The notes under the pieces: model-generated
Databases searched by the model: none
Seen by the model: only the letters and a program-made list of their open reading frames with translations
What the model was told of the DNA's origin: nothing
Assembly: GCF_023512315.1 (NCBI RefSeq)
Contig: NZ_JAILZV010000002.1
Span: forward strand, 1-56,694
Length of the DNA: 56,694 nt
Direction: 5' to 3'
DNA from: Anoxybacillus sp.
Lineage (GTDB): Bacteria > Bacillota > Bacilli > Bacillales > Anoxybacillaceae
Translations under genes and position numbers: made by a program
Shown: positions 33,921-42,129 of the stretch, in pieces
Layout of the letters: each line of letters begins with the position of its first letter
Numbering within the stretch: position 1 is the first letter of the stretch

Positions 33921-33965
33921 GGAGGAGCCATGAATGCAAAATAAAAAGCATTTATGGCTCTTTTT
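33921..33965 (+). terminator. Terminator/attenuator with embedded 4-codon ORF before the recombinase
   Basis: GAGCCATGAATGC (33925-33937) pairs with GCATTTATGGCTC (33948-33960), then TTTTT. GGAGG at 33921 lies four bases before an ATG (33930) that opens a four-codon ORF, MNAK-stop, inside the hairpin. A ribosome there would melt the stem. Confidence 0.55.
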
Positions 33966-33986
33966 GCGTTTAGGAGGAGCTAAGAA

Positions 33987-34862
33987 ATGAATCTGATTGA
34001 AGGCTTTAAGCAGTGGCTCATAGAAGAAGGACGAGCACCAAAAACGGTTGAATCGTACGTTGGAGATGTCCAAAGCTTTCAGAGATATCTAGCAGAGAAG
34101 GCGGTTGACACCAGTCAGCCGCTTTCCCGTTTTTCCTTTGTCCGTTACAAACAACATCTGTTAGACAATGAGTATGCCATTGCGACGATCAACAAGAAAA
34201 TCAATAGTTTGAAAGTGTACAACGACTTCCTGCAAAAGAAGGGAATGGTGAGCGAAAGTTATATTCAGCTGAAACGAGATCGGGTACAAATTGCCGCAGG
34301 AAGTGAGCAGATCGTGACTGCTTTATCGGAAGAACAAGTCGAGAAGCTGCTTTTTTACTTAGAGGATCATACAAAAGTGAGCCAACGGAATAAATTAATT
34401 GCCTATTTACTTCTGTATACCGGAGTGCGTGTGAGTGAATTAGTCAGCATCAAACTCAGTGACATTGATTACCTTGCCTCTACCCTAACGGTAAGGGGCA
34501 AAGGGGGCAAGATCCGGGAAATTAGTCTACGGCAAGATGTGGTCCATTTGATTCGCTCCTACGTCAAAGAGGAGAGATTGAAATCAAAATTCAAGGATAG
34601 CGAATACTTGCTTCTTAGCCAACGTGCCCCAAAAGTCCATCGGGATGCGGTAAGAGATTGGCTCGCGAACATTTCAAAGGAGCTAGGGTTCAAGCTACAT
34701 CCGCATTTGTTTCGGCATACTTTCTGCACGCGATTGTTGAAGAAAGGCGTTGATTTAACAACCGTCAGCAAATTGGCTGGGCATAGTACGGTCAACATGA
34801 CTGCGAAGTTCTATATTCAAACGACACGACAGGAGAAGATGGATGCCGTTCAGCTGTTGTAA
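33987..34862 (+). CDS. Tyrosine recombinase 1 (XerC/D-like integrase)
   Basis: A 291-residue site-specific recombinase. The N-terminal SAM-like core-binding domain is residues 1-90. The catalytic domain has Arg148 (TGVRVSEL), Lys near 172, HPHLFRHTFCT (His240, Arg243), AGHSTV (His266) and the nucleophile Tyr276 (KFYIQTT). The Shine-Dalgarno TAGGAGGAGC is a duplicate of one 46 bases upstream. One of two such enzymes in the element; they could act as a pair on the dif-like sites. Confidence 0.92.
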   Translation: MNLIEGFKQWLIEEGRAPKTVESYVGDVQSFQRYLAEKAVDTSQPLSRFSFVRYKQHLLDNEYAIATINKKINSLKVYNDFLQKKGMVSESYIQLKRDRVQIAAGSEQIVTALSEEQVEKLLFYLEDHTKVSQRNKLIAYLLLYTGVRVSELVSIKLSDIDYLASTLTVRGKGGKIREISLRQDVVHLIRSYVKEERLKSKFKDSEYLLLSQRAPKVHRDAVRDWLANISKELGFKLHPHLFRHTFCTRLLKKGVDLTTVSKLAGHSTVNMTAKFYIQTTRQEKMDAVQLL

Positions 34863-34881
34863 GAAAGGAGAAAAGGGAACG

Positions 34882-35277
34882 ATGAAAGTAATTCAATGTA
34901 TAAATGATATCGAAGCATTAAAAGCATTCGGACAGATACCAAAGCCGCTCATTCAAGTAATCGAACATGATTTCCTGCAGCTTTATAAAGCAGAGGATAG
35001 GGAAACAGAGCTCTTTCAATTCTATTTACCATACCAGCAAACACTCATTCTACTGGAAGCAGGGGATGATGTGATTAAACTGCTAGATGATTCTTTTACA
35101 TTGGAGTACGTCGAAAGGCATCAACAAGGTTTAATCGAATTCTACCGCATAGTAAAACGATTTGGTCATGAATCCCAATTGTTTTATACGTTAATTGGGA
35201 TTCACGACGAAGATACAGAACAATGGCTCTTTGAACATGCCGAATGGAACGAGGGAAGAGGTGATTTTAGTGTTTGA
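34882..35277 (+). CDS. Hypothetical protein (131 aa)
   Basis: Unrecognised. It begins MKVIQCINDIEALKAFGQIP and is acidic overall. A central QFYLPYQQTLILLEAGDDVI is followed by a helical region ending FEHAEWNEGRGDFSV. GGAGAAAAGGG precedes the ATG. It overlaps the DUF960 gene by eight bases, so the two are translationally coupled and probably work together. Confidence 0.7.
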   Translation: MKVIQCINDIEALKAFGQIPKPLIQVIEHDFLQLYKAEDRETELFQFYLPYQQTLILLEAGDDVIKLLDDSFTLEYVERHQQGLIEFYRIVKRFGHESQLFYTLIGIHDEDTEQWLFEHAEWNEGRGDFSV

Positions 35278-35572
35278 GCGGAGTAAGCCACGATACATGA
35301 CACGTGCAGTGGCAGAAGGGTTAAGTAAGGAGCATCAACAATTGATCATCGATTACTTAGAAGAGAAGCAAGAACTGTTAACAGATTACCTGCAAGTATT
35401 CGAGTTTTACGTGGAAAATAATCAACAATGGCTCATTCAAAGACAAGAAGTACCGAATCGAGAAACGACGATTTTTGTACAGCTTGAAGAAGCCGAACCC
35501 ATTGAACGAACGGTGTGGGTGATGGATCAAGGATCAGAGGGAGTCATCATTTTGTTTCCGAAAGACTACTAA
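35270..35572 (+). CDS. DUF960 family protein
   Basis: A 100-residue protein that reads (V)FERSKPRYMTRAVAEGLS, then LTDYLQVFEFYVEN and WVMDQGSEGVIILFPKDY. This is the DUF960 pattern well known from staphylococcal SCC cassettes, where it lies next to the ccr recombinase genes. GTG start at 35270 follows GAGGGAAGAGGTG. The function of the family is unknown. Here it sits between a tyrosine recombinase and the RHH gene. Confidence 0.78.
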   Translation: MFERSKPRYMTRAVAEGLSKEHQQLIIDYLEEKQELLTDYLQVFEFYVENNQQWLIQRQEVPNRETTIFVQLEEAEPIERTVWVMDQGSEGVIILFPKDY

Positions 35573-35703
35573 TGAACGGTTACTGCTTGTTTGCGTATTC
35601 TTTGCGTAAGCAAGCAGTGACGATTCATTTAAAAACACGTCATACACAGCCCCCATTTTTTGTCTTTTTCTTTTCACACAGATAAAAAACAATAAAATAA
35701 TGC

Positions 35704-35745
35704 GTTTACGTCTACATAAACGTATACATCGACATCAACGTAAAC
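35704..35745. promoter_or_regulatory. Iterated ACGT operator before the RHH gene
   Basis: GTTTACGT (35704-35711) and ACGTAAAC (35738-35745) are perfect inverted ends. Between them AAACGTATACATC and CTACAT repeat the ACGT/TACAT theme. Tandem or inverted short repeats directly upstream are the usual autoregulatory or centromere-like site of ribbon-helix-helix proteins. Confidence 0.55.
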
Positions 35746-35769
35746 TTGAAAAGAAAAGGAGAGAAAATA

Positions 35770-36195
35770 ATGGACCATTACGATGGGTACTATGGAATGA
35801 GAAGAAAACGGAACATTGACCTCAGCCGCTTTCGTCATGAAGAACCCTCAACTTCGATGAAATGGGAGAAAGAACTTGAAGAAGGATACGAATACGAAGA
35901 GGTGATCGAATATGACGATGGCGAAGCTTCCCAAGAAGACGTTCACGAGCGAAGTAACGAAGGGAAGAACGATGAAAATGAAAAAGAAGTGCTATTGCTA
36001 AATGGCAAACCATTTGTGTTTAAGGAGATACCAAAGAAAGAAACGTTTGCGGACACCCATGTTCGGGTGACTACATACTTAGAAAAAAACGTCCACCAAA
36101 TCATCCAAATGCTCAAGAAGCAGAACCAGATCGAATCGATCACCAAATTCATCAATGATAGCCTTAAAGATTACTTGATGAAGAAATACCAATAA
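35770..36195 (+). CDS. Ribbon-helix-helix DNA-binding protein (141 aa)
   Basis: The N-terminal 90 residues are acidic, low-complexity and probably disordered (EKELEEGYEYEEVIEYDDGE). The last 45 residues, HVRVTTYLEKNVHQIIQMLK then IESITKFINDSLKDYLMKK, have the strand-helix-helix pattern of RHH/CopG or ParG-type DNA binders. AAAAGGAGAGAAAATA precedes the ATG. Likely represses its own promoter through the ACGT repeats upstream, and could also serve element partition. Confidence 0.7.
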   Translation: MDHYDGYYGMRRKRNIDLSRFRHEEPSTSMKWEKELEEGYEYEEVIEYDDGEASQEDVHERSNEGKNDENEKEVLLLNGKPFVFKEIPKKETFADTHVRVTTYLEKNVHQIIQMLKKQNQIESITKFINDSLKDYLMKKYQ

Positions 36196-36239
36196 TCATT
36201 ATTGATATAAATTTATATTAATAGCCATTAATAAATGCT

Positions 36240-36262
36240 CCATATCCCATTACGGGATATGG
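36240..36262 (+). terminator. Hairpin after the RHH gene
   Basis: CCATATCCC and GGGATATGG form a 9-bp stem with loop ATTAC. No T run follows on the plus strand, so termination is uncertain. Confidence 0.45.
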
Positions 36263-36293
36263 GCAGAAAAAATAAAAAAATAGAAAAAAATGA

Positions 36294-36323
36294 TTGACAA
36301 GTACTATATTGTTAATTTAAGAT
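36294..36323 (+). promoter_or_regulatory. Promoter of the structured RNA
   Basis: TTGACA (36294-36299), 18-bp spacer, TAAGAT (36318-36323). The first hexamer is perfect. Confidence 0.6.
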
Positions 36324-36329
36324 ATCTTT

Positions 36330-36546
36330 ACAACTAAATCGCAGTGTATTCTTTTGTTGCATATAAGGAAGCCTCTGCAGGACAAATCGTTTCCATGCAA
36401 GCTAACTCAAGTCAATAAGACAGGCATTAACTACGTGCGAAGCCTGATACTAGACGCCTTAGCAACAAAGACTTCAGTAAATAGAAATGGGTGAAGTGTG
36501 CCCTTTTCTTTGAGGTCTTTGTTTTGCTAGGGCGTTTTTTGTTGCG
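36330..36546 (+). ncRNA. Structured RNA upstream of the DUF927 helicase
   Basis: Three helices are visible. (1) TTGCAT 36357-36362 pairs with ATGCAA 36395-36400, continued by GGAA/TTCC. (2) CAGGC 36421 pairs with GCCTG 36442. (3) A long terminal helix, ACGCCTTAGCAACAAAGAC from 36454, pairs with GTCTTTGTTTTGCTAGGGCGT ending 36535 (G-U pairs, two-base bulge), with an inner GGG/CCC hairpin and a final TTTTTT. No ORF fits the stretch. It could be an independent RNA such as a copy-number counter, or a leader that ends transcription before the helicase. I match it to no known family. Confidence 0.6.
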
Positions 36547-36603
36547 TAAAATGAGGAGTCATTGCGGTTTAGTGACAAGCCTTGCGAGAGGAGAGATGAA
36601 GAA

Positions 36604-36744
36604 ATGAGAAAAAGAACAGAAATCTTGACTCAGGCAACGGAAGTGCATGTTAGGCAGGTAATACATATCGAACCTGCTGAAATGCTCCGGCATCCAAAGC
36701 CAGTATGTGATGACTTCGCCTCTGATGAAATCGGTGATGAGTGA
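36604..36744 (+). CDS. Hypothetical small protein (46 aa)
   Basis: Starts MRKRTEILTQATEVHVRQVI and ends FASDEIGDE: basic first half, acidic tail. GAGAGGAGAGATGAAGAA precedes the ATG. It lies between the structured RNA and the DUF927 gene with a 35-base gap to the latter. Not recognised. Confidence 0.5.
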   Translation: MRKRTEILTQATEVHVRQVIHIEPAEMLRHPKPVCDDFASDEIGDE

Positions 36745-36779
36745 TGCAATTAGTAGAAAAATGAGAGGGGGAATGACCG

Positions 36780-38591
36780 ATGACAACAGGGAAAAAGTAT
36801 GAGGAATATGGGAAAGATGGGCAATGGCGGCTGACGAGCAAAGGACTATGGGTAAAGGATGGGGATAAGTCTGGAAAGAAGTTTTGGAGATTCGTGAGTA
36901 AATATATAAAAATCACGAATACACGTCAGGACATGGAAACAAAAGACGTGACTCTTACCCTTCGATATTACTATAAAGGCAAGTATCATACACACGATAT
37001 TCTAAAGGATCTGTTACAACCGAATGAGTTTCAAAAGCTGAGTCGCAAAGGAGTCGATGTGATCTACAGCAACGTCAAAGATATTATTCAATTTTTACGA
37101 GTACAAGAAGAATGTGCCCCATACGAAACCGTTCATAGTCGAATGGGCTGGGAGAAAGTGGAGGGACAACTGTGCTTCAAACATCATACGATCATCGGCA
37201 ATCAGCCGCTCGCTTCTACTTATTGCGGAGATTATAATATCGAGCCAAAAGGAACATTAAAAGGCTGGTTGGATTTGATTCATTCCGAAGTGATAGGCAA
37301 TACGTATTTAGAATTAGCACTTGTGTTTGGTTTTTCCGCTCCGATTGTCGGTTTACTCGCCACCCAAGTCAAAGATATGGATACACTCATTGTCCATATT
37401 TATGGAAGCAGTACAAATGGAAAAACAACAGCGGCACAATTAGCAGTTTCCCCCTTCGGTAGACCGAGCAGAAATAAAAAGGGGCTGATTAAGAGTTGGA
37501 GTGCAACGCACAATGCCATTGTTGCGTTGCTTCGCGATAACTATGGCGTGCCGCTTGTTCTTGATGAAACATCGATGAACACCTTGAAAGACCTGACCTC
37601 CCTTCTCTATATGTTTGCGGAGAATCGAGAAAAAGAGCGGATGACTAAAGAGGGAGAGTTGAGGAAACAACGAAGCTGGTCCACTACGATTATCTCAACT
37701 GCAGAGCATTCCCTGTTCCAAAAAACCAATGAAAATGCAGGATTGAGAATGCGAGCGTTCGAGTTTGGCAATATCACATGGACGAGTTCGGCGAAGAACT
37801 CTGACAACCTAAAAAAAGGACTGCTGGAGAATTACGGACATGCCGGAATCAAATTCGTTCGCTACTTGTTGCAGTTAGGCGTAGAGAAAGTGGTAGAGCG
37901 ATGTGAGAAGTGGAAAGCATATTGTGAACAGAACCTAACGAAAACGGAGTTTCTTTCGAGGGTGTCCGAGAAGTTTGGCGTTTTCCTTGCGACTGCAGAG
38001 ATGGTGAATGAGGCGCTCGGTCTTTCGCTCGATCTGGAAAGCATGATGAGCGTGTTGTACGAAGTGGAAAAAGAAGCAGCGTTTGAACGAGAAATAGGTG
38101 AAAAAGCGTATCAATATATGGTAGAACGAGTGATGCGGCACAGTAAATACTTCCGGATTGAGAGTCAAAAGTTCGATGGAAACGAATGCTGGGGCAAAAT
38201 CACCTTTAGAGATAAGGTAGAAGTATCGATTTTTCCTCACAAATTCGAGCAATTGCTAAAAGAAGGAAACTTTAGTGATCCAAAAGTAGTTTGTAAGGAA
38301 TGGAAACAAAAAGGATACCTGAAGACGGAATTAGGAAAATATACCAATCGCCGCAAAGTCTTGGAACCTAGTGATATCGAGTTAAGAAAAAATAGTGGTC
38401 TGGAACCTTTGGCAGGGTCAAAAGGGGAAGACAGGGTGTATGTCATGGTGATGGATAAAGAACGAGCCGAGGAGTATGGAATATGCAAAATCTTGAGTGA
38501 TAAAGAGATTGCAAGAATGCCAAGAAAAAAGAACATCTCAGCATTTGAATCTGATGAAGGAGAAGAGATTAATATTAAGGATTTTGATTAG
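36780..38591 (+). CDS. DUF927 domain protein, superfamily 3/AAA+-like helicase
   Basis: A 603-residue protein. Residues 20-190 fit the DUF927 region, and the ATPase has HIYGSSTNGKTTAAQ (Walker A, 209-216) and PLVLDETSM (Walker B, about 258-265). The C-terminal 200 residues look like a winged-helix DNA-binding tail. DUF927 ATPases occur in mobile elements, including the Cch2-type helicases of SCC cassettes and phage/satellite replication genes, and probably unwind element DNA after excision. GAGGGGGAATGACCG precedes the ATG. Confidence 0.85.
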   Translation: MTTGKKYEEYGKDGQWRLTSKGLWVKDGDKSGKKFWRFVSKYIKITNTRQDMETKDVTLTLRYYYKGKYHTHDILKDLLQPNEFQKLSRKGVDVIYSNVKDIIQFLRVQEECAPYETVHSRMGWEKVEGQLCFKHHTIIGNQPLASTYCGDYNIEPKGTLKGWLDLIHSEVIGNTYLELALVFGFSAPIVGLLATQVKDMDTLIVHIYGSSTNGKTTAAQLAVSPFGRPSRNKKGLIKSWSATHNAIVALLRDNYGVPLVLDETSMNTLKDLTSLLYMFAENREKERMTKEGELRKQRSWSTTIISTAEHSLFQKTNENAGLRMRAFEFGNITWTSSAKNSDNLKKGLLENYGHAGIKFVRYLLQLGVEKVVERCEKWKAYCEQNLTKTEFLSRVSEKFGVFLATAEMVNEALGLSLDLESMMSVLYEVEKEAAFEREIGEKAYQYMVERVMRHSKYFRIESQKFDGNECWGKITFRDKVEVSIFPHKFEQLLKEGNFSDPKVVCKEWKQKGYLKTELGKYTNRRKVLEPSDIELRKNSGLEPLAGSKGEDRVYVMVMDKERAEEYGICKILSDKEIARMPRKKNISAFESDEGEEINIKDFD

Positions 38592-38651
38592 GGAGAGAAG
38601 GAAGGGGAACTGCTCCCTTTCCTTTGATCCAACGATAAGGAGGCAATGCAT

Positions 38652-39524
38652 ATGAGTAAAAAAATGTTTCGTGATTGCATGAAAGAGTATATTGCAGGTT
38701 TGATGGCTCGAAATGCTAGTCCAGAAACAATTAGCGGATACTCCAAAGACTTAGAAATGGTCAATCGCTTTTTGGAACAACGATATAACGGTTTCGTGAT
38801 GTTAGAGGATATTCAAACCCAAGATTTAGAGGATTATCTGACGATGTTGCGTGTAAAACGAAACTATCAACCAGCGAGTGTCAACCGCCACTTAAACACG
38901 TTAAGGTCTTTTTATAAGTATGCCATTAAAAAGGGATGGACAAAGGAAAATGTTGTGGCTCCCATCGACCAACTGAAAGCACCGAAGAAAGAACGGACAT
39001 TTATTGATGAGAAAGAGTATCAACAATTGGTCCATGCCATCGAGCATCCAACGATCAAGACCATCATACAGTTCCTCTTTTTCACGGGGCTACGAATCAC
39101 CGAATGCTTATCCCTTACACTCGAGGACGTAGACCTTGAGGAAGAAACCATATTCATACAAAACGGAAAAGGAAATAAGCAAAGGAAAATACCGATTAGC
39201 CCTAAGCTTCTTCCGGTATTGGTCGATTACAAAGAGAACATTCGACCGGATACAGAAAGCAACTTTTTCTTTGCGTTAGCGAAAACAGGGAAAGTGTCAG
39301 ATGTGTACGTCAATCGAATCTTGCATGAAACGACGAAAAAATTAGGATGGAAAAAGAAAGTGACCTGCCATGTTCTTCGGCACAGCTTTGCTTCCAATCT
39401 CGTCAAAAACAATGTCCACATTGTCCATATTCAGAAGCTCCTAGGGCATGCGGACTTGAAAACTACCTCTGTCTATGTCCATGCCAATCAGGAGCAACTA
39501 GCACAAGCGATTCACACATTGTAA
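38652..39524 (+). CDS. Tyrosine recombinase 2 (XerC/D-like integrase)
   Basis: A 290-residue recombinase with an N-terminal core-binding domain (residues 5-95) and catalytic residues Arg148 (TGLRITEC), His240 and Arg243 (CHVLRHSFAS), His266 (LGHADL) and Tyr275 (SVYVHAN). The ATG at 38652 is eight bases after GGAGG; an ATG six bases earlier is possible. It shares the overall plan, though clearly not the sequence, of recombinase 1. Followed 66 bases later by a DNA-binding protein gene. Confidence 0.92.
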   Translation: MSKKMFRDCMKEYIAGLMARNASPETISGYSKDLEMVNRFLEQRYNGFVMLEDIQTQDLEDYLTMLRVKRNYQPASVNRHLNTLRSFYKYAIKKGWTKENVVAPIDQLKAPKKERTFIDEKEYQQLVHAIEHPTIKTIIQFLFFTGLRITECLSLTLEDVDLEEETIFIQNGKGNKQRKIPISPKLLPVLVDYKENIRPDTESNFFFALAKTGKVSDVYVNRILHETTKKLGWKKKVTCHVLRHSFASNLVKNNVHIVHIQKLLGHADLKTTSVYVHANQEQLAQAIHTL

Positions 39525-39590
39525 GCAGGAGAGGCAATACAACCGCCTCTCCTTTTGACAATAAAGCGCACAGAAGGAAGGATGATGATA

Positions 39591-40385
39591 ATGGCAATTC
39601 GCCAAGAAGAGAAACCGGTATACGATGAACGGGTAAAAGACATTTTACAAGGATTAGCGGAAGGATTGACGAGGGATGAACTAGCTGAGATGTTCGGGCA
39701 TGCCAATTATAAAACGCTCGATATTTACATGAGAAGGCGAAACTTCACGTGGGATAGCACCAAACAAACCTATGTTCCGAAACTGTCCACTGTCAAAAAC
39801 CAACATCAAAAAGTATTGCCGACCACAAAGGCAGGCATCGTGATAGAAATGTTGAAACAAAAGGATTTTGATATTGATGAGGTGTGCAAAAAAGCAGGAT
39901 TCAAAGATCACCGAGAGTTAGCAGAATATATGTCAGCAAAAGGATATGTTTGGTCGCCGAATGAAGGAAATTATGTGAAGAAGACCGGAAAAATCGAAAT
40001 CGCGAAGCCGGAAAGTCACTCAATAAACATCGTTCCTGAAGAAAAGGATGAAAGGAAGGAAACGAAAGGGCAGCCGATCGATAACGAACTACTCAGCAAG
40101 CTACAATACTACCTCCCACTCCTTGAGATGTTGGAAAAGAACAAAGAAAAGCTGTTAGAACTGATTGTACCAACAGGTCCAAGTAACACTATTCCACGCT
40201 ACATCGTTCCGGGAAGGACAAGCGGAAAGACCATTCAAATGTCAGACAGCTTGCAGGATTTAGCGGTGGAGTTTTGCAATCAGAGAAACATCAAGCAGCG
40301 GGAATTGTTTGAAGTAGCCTTGATTGAGTTTTTCAAACGGTATGGATATGAATACGAGATCGAAAGTCTTCTTCGATCAAACTAA
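39591..40385 (+). CDS. DNA-binding accessory protein (264 aa)
   Basis: The N-terminal part resembles a repeated HTH: YDERVKDILQGLAEGLTRDE then LAEMFGHANYKTLDIYMRRR, and again about 90 residues on, DIDEVCKKAGFKDHRELAEY. The C-terminal 45 residues, TIQMSDSLQDLAVEFCNQRN then ELFEVALIEFFKRYGYE, look like an RHH dimer module. AAGGAAGGATG precedes the ATG at 39591. Placement straight after recombinase 2 suggests an excision/integration directionality or partition factor. I know no named family. Confidence 0.65.
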   Translation: MAIRQEEKPVYDERVKDILQGLAEGLTRDELAEMFGHANYKTLDIYMRRRNFTWDSTKQTYVPKLSTVKNQHQKVLPTTKAGIVIEMLKQKDFDIDEVCKKAGFKDHRELAEYMSAKGYVWSPNEGNYVKKTGKIEIAKPESHSINIVPEEKDERKETKGQPIDNELLSKLQYYLPLLEMLEKNKEKLLELIVPTGPSNTIPRYIVPGRTSGKTIQMSDSLQDLAVEFCNQRNIKQRELFEVALIEFFKRYGYEYEIESLLRSN

Positions 40386-41196
40386 GCAGCTGGCACGATC
40401 GGTGTCAGCCGTTTTTTTTCTCCCCCTTTCCCCCGATCCAATCCCCTAAGAAGGGGGCGGAAAAACTCAACGGTCGCATGGGATTGCGCCCATTCCCCTA
40501 TTTCCCCCGCCATTTTCACAGACAGATTTATAATGGCTCAACCAAGATGATTCGTAAGGAGTTAAGGTATTATCCTTCCTTGATGATCTTCGATGGGGAT
40601 CGATTGTTTTTGGGTGAATATTCTTTTGTATTTATGTTTTTCATTTGTATGGAATCCTTTTCTAATCAACATCTTGTTGATTCACGATTTTTTATCCTTA
40701 TATGCTGAAGCGATCATCTTTTCCTCGTTGGTTGGAATGATTTGTCTGGCTTATATCTTGCTATGGATATACGGCTTTTCTTTTGCTTTTTCATCACTTT
40801 CCGCTTTTTATATGAATGATTCAATCATCGTTATTCCATGATTTTTATTGACAATTCATATAAGCTGGTTCGTTATTTTTTTGAATCAATCACGCAAAAT
40901 CAATGCTCATGAGGGGAGATTCGTTTTTTAGCGAGTGACTGGATATTGCCTTCATCGTTCTTTCGTGCTTTCTTGCGGAGCATCCATCGTCCATTGATGT
41001 TTTCCAAGTTGGACAACACCTTTACTTTTTACAAAATGGGAATTTTTTTGTGATGATTTTTGGGTGGGGAAACTAGGGGATCTGGGGGATTCCTTGTGTG
41101 CCATCGACATGCACGATTCAGAAATGTGGGGATGCGATGGGGGATGGGGGACGAGTGTTCTCTGGTGGAATCACTAAGAAGAACGATCATTTAAAA
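40386..41196. other. Gene-free tract of about 810 bp, possible replication or transfer site
   Basis: No credible ORF on either strand. It starts with runs of C and G (CCCCCTTTCCCCC, GAAGGGGGCGG, CATTCCCCTATTTCCCCC), passes through an AT-rich middle (40600-40870), then a G-rich end with CTAGGGGATCTGGGGG and GGGGGATGGGGGACG near 41075-41155. This composition swing and its place after the helicase/recombinase block would suit an origin or transfer site, but no iterons are evident. Confidence 0.35.
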
Positions 41197-41257
41197 AATG
41201 ATATCAAATCGTATATCTTGCTTGACATACATTCAGCACGATTATATAATGATATCA
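41197..41257 (+). promoter_or_regulatory. Perfect promoter flanked by two operator copies
   Basis: TTGACA (41222-41227), 17 bp, TATAAT (41245-41250): an exact consensus promoter. AATGATATCA occurs at 41197-41206 and again at 41248-41257 (overlapping the -10 and start), each containing the palindrome TGATATCA. This suits repression by the RHH-headed protein encoded next. Confidence 0.78.
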
Positions 41258-41285
41258 TCAACGAATCATACTAAAGGTGGCAGTA

Positions 41286-41927
41286 ATGAAAGAATATAGT
41301 GGTCGAATCTTACTAAGAATGTCTCCCCAATTACATCAAGAAGTTGCACAATTAGCTTCGTCCTATAGTCAGTCGCTGAATGAATTTCTTATTCAAACTA
41401 TTGAGGAAAGGGTTGAGAAAGAAATGAAAACGAATGTATCTTTTTCGCGGGTCGTTATTGATGAGTTGAAGGTGAAAGAAGTGAGAGAGGCGGTCATCGT
41501 CACGCAACACCCATGGTTTATGGAATTGCTTCGTAAGCATCACATTTACTTCTTTAATCCTTCCCTTGGCAGAGTGACGCCGATGCAGTATTTGCTTTTC
41601 TACGAAACGACGAAGCAAGAAAGCGACGGAACAAAAAATGAACATCCGCGTCATATCGCTTATTATGGAAAAGTAAAGGAAATCATTTATGACATTCAGC
41701 CGAGCGATTATATTCATGTTCCAGAACTCCAACCGTTAATGAACGATCCATCCTTTTGGGATGAAATTCGTACGTGGGGAATAACGAATGTCGTTCTTTT
41801 AAGTGAACTCGGAACATTTACGAACCCTCTTCCTTTGAAAAATGGCTTAGAAGCGCGGTATTTAGTAAACAAAACAACGACATTGCCTTTGGTCAGAAAT
41901 GTGGAATATATCGATGACTTGTATTAA
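41286..41927 (+). CDS. RHH/HicB-like N-terminus with C-terminal domain of unknown function (213 aa)
   Basis: Residues 5-45, GRILLRMSPQLHQEVAQLAS then QSLNEFLIQTIEERVEKE, have the HicB/Arc-type ribbon-helix-helix pattern. The remaining 165 residues contain HPWFMELLRKHHIYFFNP, RHIAYYGKVKEIIYDI and FWDEIRTWGITNVVLLSEL, a beta-rich fold I cannot name; a PUA/EVE-like barrel is possible. AAAGGTGG precedes the ATG. Driven by a consensus promoter bracketed by TGATATCA palindromes, so probably self-repressed. Confidence 0.7.
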   Translation: MKEYSGRILLRMSPQLHQEVAQLASSYSQSLNEFLIQTIEERVEKEMKTNVSFSRVVIDELKVKEVREAVIVTQHPWFMELLRKHHIYFFNPSLGRVTPMQYLLFYETTKQESDGTKNEHPRHIAYYGKVKEIIYDIQPSDYIHVPELQPLMNDPSFWDEIRTWGITNVVLLSELGTFTNPLPLKNGLEARYLVNKTTTLPLVRNVEYIDDLY

Positions 41928-41951
41928 TGATGAAGCAAGGGAGCGATTTCG

Positions 41952-41990
41952 ATGAACGTATTTCAAGTAAAAACAAAACCGCAAATGGGA
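41952..41990 (+). pseudogene. 5' stub of a gene cut by a RAYT repeat
   Basis: AAGGGAGCGATTTCG precedes an ATG reading MNVFQVKTKPQMG, after which the frame enters repeat sequence (GGATGCGTGCC). The good ribosome site and coding-like start, 25 bases after the RHH-headed gene, suggest that the second gene of that operon was replaced or truncated here. Confidence 0.5.
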
Positions 41991-42111
41991 TGCGTGCCTG
42001 TCACGCCCCGGAGATTGTCGAAGATTTGGATGCGTGCCTGTCACGCCCCGAAGTTTATCGAAGTTTTATAGAGACAGAGAGTCGTTGAGTGGCTCTCTGT
42101 TTCTTTTTTTC
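41988..42111. repeat. RAYT-associated repeat, family C copy 1 (double head)
   Basis: GGATGCGTGCCTGTCACG occurs twice (41988 and 42028), then GAAG-type linker and the hairpin ACAGAGAG ... CTCTCTGT with TTCTTTTTTT. The GTGCCTGTCAC core is a near palindrome of the type recognised by REP-associated Y1 transposases, one of which is encoded at 43635. Confidence 0.8.
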
Positions 42112-42129
42112 GTATTAAACGAGGTTTGG

